NCBI RefSeq assembly: GCF_036421915.1
Contig: NZ_JAZGOM010000005.1
DNA length: 64,000 nucleotides
Reading direction: 5' to 3' (one strand)
From: Georgenia_A wangjunii
GTDB taxonomy: Bacteria > Actinomycetota > Actinomycetes > Actinomycetales > Actinomycetaceae
The position numbers and the translations under genes were made by a program. The notes beneath the pieces are model-generated. The model saw nothing but the letters and a program-made list of their open reading frames with translations, was not told the DNA's origin and did no database searches. The stretch's first letter is position 1. Each line of letters begins with the position of its first letter. Below are positions 8,480 through 16,983 of the stretch, in pieces.

Positions 8480-9799
8480 ATGAGTACGACGGCGAAGCTA
8501 GAGACACCGCGCGTCCAGCTGACGGCAGGGTCGATCGAGACGATCCCCCTGCAGATCCGCAACGACGGCGAGATCGTCGAGGGGTACCGGTTCGAGGTCC
8601 TCGGCGTCCCGAGCGGCTGGGCGACGGTCGAGCCCGCGGAGATCACGGGCCTCTTCCCGGGGGCGGAGACGACCGCGACGATCGCCTTCCACCCGCCCCG
8701 TTCGGCCGCCGTCCCGGCCGGGGAGCTCGCCTACGGCGTGCGCATCGTCCCGACGGAGCACCCGGACCAGGCCGTCGTCCCCGAGGGCGTCGTCGAGGTC
8801 CTGCCCTTCCTCGAGACCACGGCCGAGCTCGTCCCGCGGACCACGCGCGGCCGGCGCGGTGCCGTGCACCGCGTCGCGATCGACAACCGCGGAAACGTAC
8901 CGATCACGGTCGACCTCGAGGGTCTCGACCCCAACAACCTCCTCACCGTCACGCCCTCCCCGGAGCGGCTCAGGGTCGACCCGGGGCACGCCGCGTTCGC
9001 CGACGTCCGCGTGCGCCCCGCGAAGTCCGTCTGGCGCGGCACGTCGGTCACGCACCCGTTCACGGTGGCCGTCCTCACCGAGGAGACGTCCACCGTCACG
9101 CTCGACGGCACCCACCTCCAGGAGCCCCTCCTCCCCACGTGGCTCCCCAAGGCGCTGCTCGCGCTCCTCGCGCTGCTCCTGCTCCTGCTCGCGGCGTGGT
9201 TCCTGTTCCTGCGCCCGACCATCGTCTCGGCCGCCCGGGAGGCCGTCGAGGGCCCGGTCGCGGAGGCGAACGAGCGCGCGGAGGAGGCGCAGGAGCAGGC
9301 GGCCGCCGCGGCACAGGAGGCCGAGCAGGCCGAGTCGGCCGCGCAGAGCGCCCAGGGCGCCGCTGCGCAGGCCGGCGAGGCCGCGGTCGTAGCCGACGAG
9401 CTCGTCGGCGCTCCGGTGCTCGACGCCATCGCGGTACCCGTCTCCGACCGCCTCCAGGCCCAGACGCCGCCCGGGGCGACCGCCACCCGCAGCTTCGGCG
9501 TCGAGGACGGGGCGACGCTGCGACTCAACGACTTCGTCGTCAGCAACCCGCAGGGCGACTTCGGCCGGGTCCAGGTCGAGCTCGACGGCCGGACCCTCTT
9601 CGACCTCGCGCTCGAGAACTTCCGGGACGTCGACTACCACTTCCAGTCCGCCATCGTCGCGGGCGCCGGTGCGGAGCTCACGATGACGGTGCGCTGCGAC
9701 GAGGTGGGCGTCCCACCCGCCCAGGACCCGCCGCCGACAACCTGCGACACCGCGGTCTACTACGGCGGGACGCTCAACCGGCCCGCGGAGACTCCCTGA
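8480..9799 (+). CDS. COG1470-like membrane protein with coiled coil, eCIS-associated
   Basis: 439 residues. There is no signal peptide. The first ~210 residues are two beta-sandwich (COG1470/NEW3-like) repeats (GSIETIPLQIRNDGEIVEGYRF, then HRVAIDNRGNVPITVDLEG). One strongly hydrophobic segment lies at about 222-246 (LLALLALLLLLLAAWFLFL), followed by an Ala/Glu/Gln-rich coiled coil (about 250-310) and a C-terminal beta-rich domain with a CDEVG...TTCDTAVYYGG region. Proteins of this type, often labelled 'hydrolytic protein', accompany actinobacterial eCIS loci; no hydrolase motif is seen here. The stop overlaps the start of the PAAR gene (TGATG), so the two are coupled. A membrane-attachment role for the particle is possible but unproven. 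Confidence 0.75.
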   Translation: MSTTAKLETPRVQLTAGSIETIPLQIRNDGEIVEGYRFEVLGVPSGWATVEPAEITGLFPGAETTATIAFHPPRSAAVPAGELAYGVRIVPTEHPDQAVVPEGVVEVLPFLETTAELVPRTTRGRRGAVHRVAIDNRGNVPITVDLEGLDPNNLLTVTPSPERLRVDPGHAAFADVRVRPAKSVWRGTSVTHPFTVAVLTEETSTVTLDGTHLQEPLLPTWLPKALLALLALLLLLLAAWFLFLRPTIVSAAREAVEGPVAEANERAEEAQEQAAAAAQEAEQAESAAQSAQGAAAQAGEAAVVADELVGAPVLDAIAVPVSDRLQAQTPPGATATRSFGVEDGATLRLNDFVVSNPQGDFGRVQVELDGRTLFDLALENFRDVDYHFQSAIVAGAGAELTMTVRCDEVGVPPAQDPPPTTCDTAVYYGGTLNRPAETP

Positions 9800-10116
9800 T
9801 GCCGACGGGGCCGGCGCTGCGCGCCGGTGACATGGCCCTGTGCCCGCTCTTCGACGGGCCCAAGCCGCACGTGGGCGGGGCCATCACCCCGGCGGCCACC
9901 ATCCCGACCGTGCTCATCGGGGGGATGCCGGCCGCCGTGGCCAACAACATCCCCGGCGGGATCGCGTGCGTCTCCCCCGCGCCGAACGGCATAGCCATGG
10001 GCAGCATGACCGTGCTCATCGCCAGCATGCCCGCCGCGCGGCTGGCCGACCTCAGTATGCACGGGACGCCGATCGCGCCGGGCCCGGGGTGCCCGACGGT
10101 CATCATCGGCGGCTGA
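9799..10116 (+). CDS. PAAR-domain spike-tip protein
   Basis: 105 residues, Gly/Pro/Ala-rich, with the repeating beta pattern of PAAR-family proteins that sharpen the spike tip of T6SS and eCIS particles: VLIGGMPAAVANNIPGG, GSMTVLIASMPAARLADLSMHG, GPGCPTVIIGG. The ATG overlaps the stop of the upstream gene by one base. It anchors the assignment of the first 10 kb to a contractile injection locus. No effector domain is fused to it. Confidence 0.88.
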   Translation: MPTGPALRAGDMALCPLFDGPKPHVGGAITPAATIPTVLIGGMPAAVANNIPGGIACVSPAPNGIAMGSMTVLIASMPAARLADLSMHGTPIAPGPGCPTVIIGG

Positions 10117-10213
10117 CCGCCCGTGTGCGTACCTCGCCATGCGGGGTCCCGCTCCTCCCCGTAGCCTCGGTGCGCCTCGGCAGCCGCCGGCACGTGCATG
10201 AGGGAGGACCCCG

Positions 10214-11380
10214 ATGGCCCTGTTCGGTCGACGCTCGCAGGACGCCCAGCCTCCGCCCGCTGTCGTGACGCACGTGGAGAGGCCCGTCCCGCGCCCTGCC
10301 GGGGGGTCGGGCCTGTGGTCCGACGGCTTCGGCCGCGCTGGGACGCGCTCGCTCCAGGTGCTGGCGGTCCTCGCCGTCGTCGCGGTCTTCGTGCTCGCCC
10401 TGACGCAGCTGACGCTCGTCGTCATCCCCGTGCTCATCGCGCTCGTGCTCTCGGCGGCGATCTCACCGCTCGTGTCGTTCCTGCGCCGCAAGGGCCTGCC
10501 GTCGCTGCTGGCCACGTGGATCGCGCTGCTCACCCTCATCGCGCTGCTCTCTGGAGTCGTCTGGCTGGTCGTCAACGCCGTCCTCAACCAGTGGGACGAC
10601 CTGCGCGACCAGGCCCTCGAGGGCTTCGAGGAGCTCCAGGGCTACGTGCAGGGCCTGCCGTTCGAGATCACGGAGGAGCAGATCCAGTCGGTCCAGGACT
10701 CCGCCGCCGGCCTGCTGCAGTCGAGCGCGGTCGGCTCGGGCGCGATCGCCGGTGTGTCCCAGACCGTCGACTTCGTCGCCGGCTTCTTCATCATGATCGT
10801 CGTGCTGTTCTTCTTCCTCAAGGACGGCCCCAAGATCTGGGAGTTCCTCCTCCGCCCCTTCGAGGGCCACCGGTACGAGCGCGGCCAGCGCGTCGGCGCC
10901 TCGACGGTCCGCTCGCTGGGCGGGTACGTGCGCGGCACGGCGATCATCGCGGCGGTGGACGCCATCGCCATCGGCATCGGCCTGGCGCTCGTCGGGGTGC
11001 CGCTCGTCATCCCGCTCTCCGTGCTCGTGTTCCTCCTGGCATTCATCCCGCTCGTCGGCGCGACACTGGCCGGCATCCTCGCCGCGCTCGTCGCTCTCGT
11101 CGCGGTCGGACCGGTCGAGGCGCTCATCGTCGTGGCGATCGTCGTCATCGTCAACCAGGTCGAGGGCGACCTTCTCCAGCCGATCGTCATGGGGCGGGCG
11201 CTGCGCCTGCACCCCCTCGTCATCCTCATCGCGCTGACGGCCGGCACGGTGCTCGCCGGCCTCTCCGGCGCCGTGCTGGCCGTACCGATCGCGGCGTCCA
11301 TCTGGCAGGCGGTCCAGGTGTGGGACGGCCCGGACCTGCCCGCGCGCTTCGCGCGGAAGAAGCGCGAGGAGACGGTCTAG
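10214..11380 (+). CDS. AI-2E family transporter (PerM-like permease)
   Basis: 388-residue polytopic membrane protein of the AI-2E/UPF0118 family. Two hydrophobic segments (about 40-65 and 70-95) are followed by a soluble helical region (about 120-185), then further membrane segments. Family features visible are the FFLKDGPKIWEFL segment (about 200-212), the GYVRGTAIIAAVDAIAIGIGL segment, and the C-terminal NQVEGDLLQPIVMGRALRLHPL region. The start ATG has GGAGG upstream (gagggaggacccc). Substrates are not known for actinobacterial members; some relatives export small molecules or act as Na+(Li+)/H+ antiporters. It stands alone, convergent with recQ across a hairpin. Confidence 0.88.
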   Translation: MALFGRRSQDAQPPPAVVTHVERPVPRPAGGSGLWSDGFGRAGTRSLQVLAVLAVVAVFVLALTQLTLVVIPVLIALVLSAAISPLVSFLRRKGLPSLLATWIALLTLIALLSGVVWLVVNAVLNQWDDLRDQALEGFEELQGYVQGLPFEITEEQIQSVQDSAAGLLQSSAVGSGAIAGVSQTVDFVAGFFIMIVVLFFFLKDGPKIWEFLLRPFEGHRYERGQRVGASTVRSLGGYVRGTAIIAAVDAIAIGIGLALVGVPLVIPLSVLVFLLAFIPLVGATLAGILAALVALVAVGPVEALIVVAIVVIVNQVEGDLLQPIVMGRALRLHPLVILIALTAGTVLAGLSGAVLAVPIAASIWQAVQVWDGPDLPARFARKKREETV

Positions 11381-11391
11381 CGACGGACCCG

Positions 11392-11424
11392 CCCGGGTCG
11401 CGTGCCGCGGCTGCGCGACCCGGG
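11392..11424. terminator. Bidirectional hairpin between AI-2E transporter and recQ
   Basis: An 11-bp perfect inverted repeat (CCCGGGTCGCG / CGCGACCCGGG) with an 11-nt loop sits in the 63 bp between two convergent genes. There is no U-run, as is common for actinobacterial hairpin terminators. Confidence 0.6.
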
Positions 11425-11443
11425 GCGCGACCGGGCGAGCCGG

Positions 11444-13150
11444 TCAGGCGCCCGCCGGCCGGAGGAGCGCGCCCGCCGTCACGACGTCGCGGGCGAGGGT
11501 CTTGTAACCCTCCTGCTCGAAGAAGACGGTGATCCGGTCCCCCTCGTGGCGCATGACGACGCCCGGCCCCCACTCCGTGTGAACGACCGGCGCCTGGAGC
11601 GCGAACTCGTCGCCGTCCGCGCCGGTGCCGCCGCCGGGCGCGTCCTCGTCCCGGTGAGGGGCGAGCGGGAGCGAGTGCGTCGCCCCCGCACCCGCCTCCT
11701 GCGCCGCGAGGACGTCGCAGACGTCGCACGCACCGCACCGGTCGGCGCTCTCCTCGCCGAAGTACCCGAGGAGGAACTGGCGGCGGCACGACGTCGTCTC
11801 GGCGTAGCCGCGCATCATCTCCACCCGCGAGCGCTCCACCCGCTCCCGGGCGGAGACGACCGCCTGCACGCGGGCGACCACCTGCCCGGGCCTCTCCCGG
11901 CCCTCGGCGCGGAGCCCGGCCCTGTCGCCGGCCACGGCGCCGACCTCCTCGAGGACGTTGACGGCGTTCGTCACGCGGCGCGCCGGGAGGTCGAGGCGCT
12001 CCCGCAGCGCGGTGAGCGTCAGCGGCCCCCGGGCCCGGCGCACCGCGCCGAGGACGGCGCGCAGGTCGCCCTCGTCGACGCGCGTGGCGGAGAAGAAACG
12101 GCGCAGGCCGAGGTCCTCCGGGCGGTAGTGGAGGACGGCGCGGGCCGGCTCCCCGTCCCGGCCGGCGCGCCCCACCTCCTGGTAGTAGCTGTCGAGCGAG
12201 CCGGGCGCGTCGGCGTGGAGGACGAAGCGCACGTCCGGCTTGTCGATCCCCATCCCGAACGCGGCGGTCGCGACGACGACGTCGAGCTCGCCGGCGAGGA
12301 AGGCCCGGTGGACGTCGGCGCGCTCACCGGCGCGCCGCCCGGCGTGGTAGGCGTCCGCGCGCAGGCCGCGCTCGCGCAGCGCCTGCGCGTAGTCCTCGGT
12401 GTCCTTGCGGGTCGAGGTGTAGACGAGCCCGGGCAGGGGGAGCTCGCCCACCTGCTCGAGGACCGCCCGCCGCTTCTCGTCCCGCCCGGGGTGCGGGACG
12501 ACGTCGAGGTGGAGGTTCGGCCGGTCGAAGCCGCGGGCGACGACGAGCGGGTCGCGCATGCCGAGCCGCTCGATGATCTCGGCGCGCACGGGCGGGGCGG
12601 CCGTGGCGGTGAGGGCGATGACGGTCGGGCGCCCGAGCGCCTCGACGACGCCACCCAGGCGCAGGTAGTCCGGCCGGAAGTCGTGCCCCCACGAGGAGAC
12701 GCAGTGCGCCTCGTCGACGACGACGAGGGACGGCGCGAGCGCGCGGATGCGCTCGAGGACCTCGTCCTTGGCGAGCTGCTCGGGCGAGAGGAAGAGGAAC
12801 TCCGCGCCCTGGCTGGAGACGGCGCGCCACGTGCGCCCCTGCTCCTTCTCCCCCAGCGTCGAGTTGAGGACGACGGCCGTCGGCGCGTCCGGTGCGGCGT
12901 CGAGGCCCGCCACCTGGTCTGCCTGGAGCGCGATGAGCGGGGAGACGACGACGGTGGGGCCGCTGAGGGCGACGGCCGCCACCTGGTAGACCGCCGACTT
13001 CCCGTACCCGGTCGGCATGACCGCGAGGACGTCGCGCCCCGCCGCCGCCGCCTCCATCGCCTCGAGCTGCCCCCTGCGCAGCTCGTCCCAGTCGAACGAC
13101 TCCCTGGCGATGCGGGCGAGCTCGGCCCTCGAGGCTGCGGTCATGGACAT
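11444..13150 (-). CDS. recQ: RecQ-family ATP-dependent DNA helicase
   Basis: 568-residue superfamily-2 helicase for 3'-5' unwinding in recombination and repair. The Q-motif/zero region is FDWDELRRGQLEAME; motif I is MPTGYGKSAVYQ (about 47-58); motif II is VVVDEAHCVSSWGHDFRPDY; motif III is ALTATA; motif VI is YYQEVGRAGRDG. A zinc-binding region follows (CRRQFLLGYFGE...CGACDVC). There is no HRDC domain; the last ~80 residues contain a compact HTEWGPGVVMRHEGDRITVFF module resembling the C-terminal tail of many actinobacterial RecQ proteins. The start at 13150 (MSMTAA) is uncertain because no strong ribosome-binding site precedes it; the ATG at 13144 is an alternative. It is convergent with the AI-2E gene and divergent from the secreted fusion protein. 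Confidence 0.92.
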   Translation of the reverse strand: MSMTAASRAELARIARESFDWDELRRGQLEAMEAAAAGRDVLAVMPTGYGKSAVYQVAAVALSGPTVVVSPLIALQADQVAGLDAAPDAPTAVVLNSTLGEKEQGRTWRAVSSQGAEFLFLSPEQLAKDEVLERIRALAPSLVVVDEAHCVSSWGHDFRPDYLRLGGVVEALGRPTVIALTATAAPPVRAEIIERLGMRDPLVVARGFDRPNLHLDVVPHPGRDEKRRAVLEQVGELPLPGLVYTSTRKDTEDYAQALRERGLRADAYHAGRRAGERADVHRAFLAGELDVVVATAAFGMGIDKPDVRFVLHADAPGSLDSYYQEVGRAGRDGEPARAVLHYRPEDLGLRRFFSATRVDEGDLRAVLGAVRRARGPLTLTALRERLDLPARRVTNAVNVLEEVGAVAGDRAGLRAEGRERPGQVVARVQAVVSARERVERSRVEMMRGYAETTSCRRQFLLGYFGEESADRCGACDVCDVLAAQEAGAGATHSLPLAPHRDEDAPGGGTGADGDEFALQAPVVHTEWGPGVVMRHEGDRITVFFEQEGYKTLARDVVTAGALLRPAGA

Positions 13151-13307
13151 ACCGAACACGGCCGCGAGCCTTTCGGCACCCCGAGGGCGTAAGCCGTTTC
13201 CGCGAACGCGCGATATGCCGGAAACCATTGACGCCCGGTGTGATGCTCGGCACAGTGTGCGGTATCGATGCCGGCGCCGTTGCCGGCCTCCTGGGGAGGG
13301 GACACGG

Positions 13308-16300
13308 ATGAAGAAGATCTTGGCCGCGGGTGCGCTCGCGGCGATGCTCGCCGCTGCGGCGGTACCGGCGGGGGCCGCGCCGGATGCCGCACCGGCGGCC
13401 GATCTCGCGGCGACGGACGTCGCGCTCGGGTGGGACCGGAGCGGGGCGCCGGAGCGCACCCTGCGGGACGGCACGGCCGCTGAGGTGGGGCTCACGCAGG
13501 AGTTCCTCGACGCGATCGAGCCGGCGCTGGCCGCCGGGACCACGGGCGGCGGCACGGACGGCAACCCCCTCTACCCGGGTGCCGTCTCCCTCGTGGCCAA
13601 CGAGGGCGTCGTCGTCGACCGCACGGCCGTCGGGCACTCGCTCCGCTGGGCCGACGCCACCACCGAGCTGCCCGCGGACGAGTGGGTCGAGATGACCGCG
13701 GACACGATCTTCGACCTCGCCTCCCTGTCCAAGCTCTTCACGGCCGTCGCGGTCATGCAGCTCGTCGAGGACGGCAAGCTGGCCCTCTCCGACACGGCCG
13801 CCTCCCACATCCCCGCCTTCGCGGCGAACGGCAAGGGCGCCATCACGCTCGAGCAGCTCCTCACCCACACCGGCGGGCTGCCGGCGTGGATCAACCTCTA
13901 CACGGCGGCGGACGAGGACGCGGCGCTCCAGCGGGTCTACGACGTCGCGCTGAGCGGCACCCCGGGCAGCGCCTACGTCTACAGCGACCTCGGCCTCATC
14001 ACCCTCGGCAAGGTCGTCGAGGAGACCTCCGGCCTTGCGCTCGACGCCTACGTCGCCGAGCACATCACCGGTCCCCTCGGCATGAGCGACACGATGTACA
14101 ACCCGCCGTCCGAGCTCCTCGGCCGCATCGCCGCCACCGAGTTCCAGGCGGTGCCCGCGCGCGGGCTCGTCCACGGCGAGGTCCACGACGAGGGCGCCTG
14201 GGCCCTCGGGGGCGTCGCCGGGCACGCCGGCGTCTTCTCCACGGCCGACGACGTCGCCGTCTTCGCCCAGATGCTCCTCAACGGCGGCACGTACGGCGGC
14301 GAGCGCATCCTCGACGCCGCCACCGTCGAGGAGATGATGCAGGACTACACGGGCCAGATCAGCAGCGCGCACCGCGGCCTCGGCCCGGAGCTCGAGGCGT
14401 GGTTCTACCACGACGTCCTCACGAGCGAGGACAGCGCGGGGCACACCGGTTACACGGGCACGTCGCTCGTCATCGACCCGCGCACCGAGACGATCGCCAT
14501 CCTCATGACGAACCGCGTCCACCCGAGCCGCAGCTGGGGCTCGATCAACGCGCCCCGCCGCGCCGTCGCCCGCGCCGCCGGCCTGGCGACGCCGGTCACC
14601 GGGTTCGGCCGCGAGTCCGCGTGGTACTCCGGGATCGGGGACAACATCGCACACACGCTCACCTTCGACGTCGCCGTCCCGGCGGCCGGCGCCACGCTCG
14701 GGCTCGACCTCTGGTACCACACCGAGTCCACCGACCTCTTCGTCGTCGAGGCCTCCACCGACGGCGGCGAGAGCTGGACCCGCCTGCCCGGCACGCTCAC
14801 CGCGGGCGACGTCGTCCGGGAGTCCACCGGCACGGTCTCCGGCGACGGCCAGTGGCGCTGGTGGGACGCCGAGTTCGGCCTCGGTGACCTCACGGGCGAC
14901 GTCCGTGTCCGGCTCACGTACGACACCGACAACCTCTACGCCGGTCGCGGCGTCTACCTCGACCGCGTCGCCGTGACAGGTGCGGACGGCGCCCGGCTCT
15001 TCGACGACTGGCTGACCTCCGACGCGGAGGGAATGACGGCCGACGGCTGGTACCGCGTCGCCGAGAACGGGCTCGAGCCCGTCGAGACCGAGCCGGTCGA
15101 GCAGTGGCGCGGCTACTGGGTGGACGCCTTCAACGAGGGCATCTTCAACCCCGGCCAGGTGAGCGAGCTCATCACCGAGGCGCGCAACGTCGGCGCCAAC
15201 GCGCTCGTCGTCCAGGTGGGTCGGCGCTTCGACTGCTTCTGCAACGACTCGGCGTTCCCGCGCACGCAGGCGTTCATCGACGCCGCGCCGTACGACCCGC
15301 TGCAGGAGGTCATCGACCAGGCGCACGCGGCGGGCATCGAGGTCCACGCGTGGGTCAACGCCACGACGATGTGGAACTCCGCGACCGCGCCGCGGGACCC
15401 GGAGCACGCGTTCAACCAGCACGGGCCGACGGCGCAGGGCCGGGACTACTGGCTCAACGTCCCGGTCAGCGGTGCGCAGTTCGGGCAGCCGGGATACCCG
15501 GCGGGCGCGAACTCCTACATCGACCCGGCGCACCCCGACGCGGTCGACTACCTCGTCGACGGCGTCCGCTCGATCGTCGAGAACTACGACGTCGACGGCG
15601 TCAACCTCGACTACATCCGCTACCCGGACTTCAGCGCCGCCCAGACCCAGAGCGACTGGGGCTACTCGGAGATCTCGCTCGCGCGGTTCGCCGCGGAGAC
15701 CGGCCGCACCGACCGGCCGGCACCCGACGACGAGCAGTTCAGCCAGTGGCGCCGCGACCAGGTCTCCAACCTCGTCCGCAAGGTCTACGTCGCGATGTAC
15801 GAGACCGACCCGCTGGCGCGGCTGAGCATCGACGGCATCACCTACTCCTACGGACCCGTCAGCTACGAGGACGGCTGGGAGGGCACCCGTACGTACGACG
15901 AGGTCCTCCAGGACTGGAGGGGCTGGTTCGACGAGGGGATCATCGACACGATCACGGCGATGAACTACAAGCGGAACTGGCAGCCGGAGCAGGCCCGGAT
16001 GTTCCGTGAGTGGAACGAGGCCCTCGTCGAGTACCGCAACGGGCGTCACGCGGTGTCCGGCCCGGCGCTCTACCTCAACGAGGTGGAGGACTCGGTCGCC
16101 CAGGCGCAGGAGATCGTCGAGCTCGGCCTCGACGGCTGGTCCGGCTACTCCTACGCCAACCCCTCGCTCACGGCGAACCAGTCCTCCTCCGGCGCCGTCA
16201 AGGACGCCGAGCGCGACGAGCTCGCCGTCGCGCTGCGCTCGACGGTGTTCACCTCCGACGCCGTCGTGCCGGAGATGACGTGGAAGACGCAGCCGACGAC

Positions 16301-16841
16301 GGGCCTCGTCGCGGGCACCGTCACGCTCGACGACGGGGCGGTCGCCGACCAGGTCGACGTCGTCCTCACCCCCGTCGAGGGCACCGCGGGCGAGGCCGTC
16401 ACCGCCCGGACCGACGGCACGGGCTGGTTCGCCGTCGTCGACCTGGCGCCGGGGCGGTACAGCGTCGACGCCGAGGACTCGGCCGGCACGGCCGCCCAGG
16501 TCATCACGGTGGTGGCGGGCCAGGTGGCGCGGGCCGACCTCCTCCCCGGCGAGGACCCGGTCGCGGGCGTCGAGGTCACCGCGGACACCCGCTGCGTCGC
16601 GGGCAGGGTGGTCGAGGTCGCGCGGGTGGCCAACACCTCGGGCGCGCCGCTCGAGGTGACCGTCGCCTCCGGCCACGGGTCGCGGACGACGACGGTGGCC
16701 CCGGACCGGGCGACGTCCGTCACGTTCAGCACGCGCCTGGCCTCGGTCGGCGCGGGCGAGGTGAGCGTCGCGGCGGCCGGGACGGGTGTCCCGGCGGGCA
16801 CGACGGTCACGGCGGACTACGCCGCCCGCACATGCGGGTGA
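13308..16841 (+). CDS. Secreted beta-lactamase-fold / beta-sandwich / GHL10 fusion protein
   Basis: 1,177 residues with a Sec signal peptide (about 1-23, ending AGAA). Module 1 (about 35-430) is a serine beta-lactamase/DD-peptidase-like fold with SLSK (SxxK, about 139), YSD (about 225, in place of YxN) and HTG (about 378). Module 2 (about 440-590) is a beta-sandwich like those attached to immune-inhibitor-A/M6 peptidases. Module 3 (about 600-975) is a glycosyl-hydrolase-like GHL10/DUF187 barrel (GYWVDAFNEGIF, EVHAWVNATTMWN, DVDGVNLDYIRYPD), the family of the E. coli denuded-glycan hydrolase DigH. A CnaB-like domain and an Ig-like tail follow. The ATG has GGGGAGGGG 8 nt upstream. Peptide-plus-glycan trimming of cell wall is the inferred role; the third catalytic motif set is intact but activity is unproven. 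Confidence 0.85.
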   Translation: MKKILAAGALAAMLAAAAVPAGAAPDAAPAADLAATDVALGWDRSGAPERTLRDGTAAEVGLTQEFLDAIEPALAAGTTGGGTDGNPLYPGAVSLVANEGVVVDRTAVGHSLRWADATTELPADEWVEMTADTIFDLASLSKLFTAVAVMQLVEDGKLALSDTAASHIPAFAANGKGAITLEQLLTHTGGLPAWINLYTAADEDAALQRVYDVALSGTPGSAYVYSDLGLITLGKVVEETSGLALDAYVAEHITGPLGMSDTMYNPPSELLGRIAATEFQAVPARGLVHGEVHDEGAWALGGVAGHAGVFSTADDVAVFAQMLLNGGTYGGERILDAATVEEMMQDYTGQISSAHRGLGPELEAWFYHDVLTSEDSAGHTGYTGTSLVIDPRTETIAILMTNRVHPSRSWGSINAPRRAVARAAGLATPVTGFGRESAWYSGIGDNIAHTLTFDVAVPAAGATLGLDLWYHTESTDLFVVEASTDGGESWTRLPGTLTAGDVVRESTGTVSGDGQWRWWDAEFGLGDLTGDVRVRLTYDTDNLYAGRGVYLDRVAVTGADGARLFDDWLTSDAEGMTADGWYRVAENGLEPVETEPVEQWRGYWVDAFNEGIFNPGQVSELITEARNVGANALVVQVGRRFDCFCNDSAFPRTQAFIDAAPYDPLQEVIDQAHAAGIEVHAWVNATTMWNSATAPRDPEHAFNQHGPTAQGRDYWLNVPVSGAQFGQPGYPAGANSYIDPAHPDAVDYLVDGVRSIVENYDVDGVNLDYIRYPDFSAAQTQSDWGYSEISLARFAAETGRTDRPAPDDEQFSQWRRDQVSNLVRKVYVAMYETDPLARLSIDGITYSYGPVSYEDGWEGTRTYDEVLQDWRGWFDEGIIDTITAMNYKRNWQPEQARMFREWNEALVEYRNGRHAVSGPALYLNEVEDSVAQAQEIVELGLDGWSGYSYANPSLTANQSSSGAVKDAERDELAVALRSTVFTSDAVVPEMTWKTQPTTGLVAGTVTLDDGAVADQVDVVLTPVEGTAGEAVTARTDGTGWFAVVDLAPGRYSVDAEDSAGTAAQVITVVAGQVARADLLPGEDPVAGVEVTADTRCVAGRVVEVARVANTSGAPLEVTVASGHGSRTTTVAPDRATSVTFSTRLASVGAGEVSVAAAGTGVPAGTTVTADYAARTCG

Positions 16842-16870
16842 GCCGCTGACACGGCACGTCCACGCACGGT

Positions 16871-16916
16871 GACGCCGCCGCCCGAGCACTGCAGGGGGTG
16901 CTCGGGCGGCGGCGTC
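16871..16916. terminator. Strong bidirectional hairpin terminator
   Basis: A 19-bp perfect inverted repeat (arms 16871-16889 and 16898-16916) with an 8-nt loop lies 29 bp after the stop of the secreted fusion gene and 68 bp after the convergent aldehyde dehydrogenase stop. It should end transcription from both sides. Confidence 0.85.
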
Positions 16917-16983
16917 CGTCCGTCGTCGTCGCGGCGCGGGCCGGTCGGCACCCCTGCCGCTCGGCCCGACGCCGGGCCACCGG

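Noticed and set aside
12324..16889. 1,521-codon open frame on the minus strand
   Set aside because: Antisense to the secreted beta-lactamase/GHL10 fusion, running into recQ out of frame. Composition is Arg/Val/Asp-rich with no motifs.
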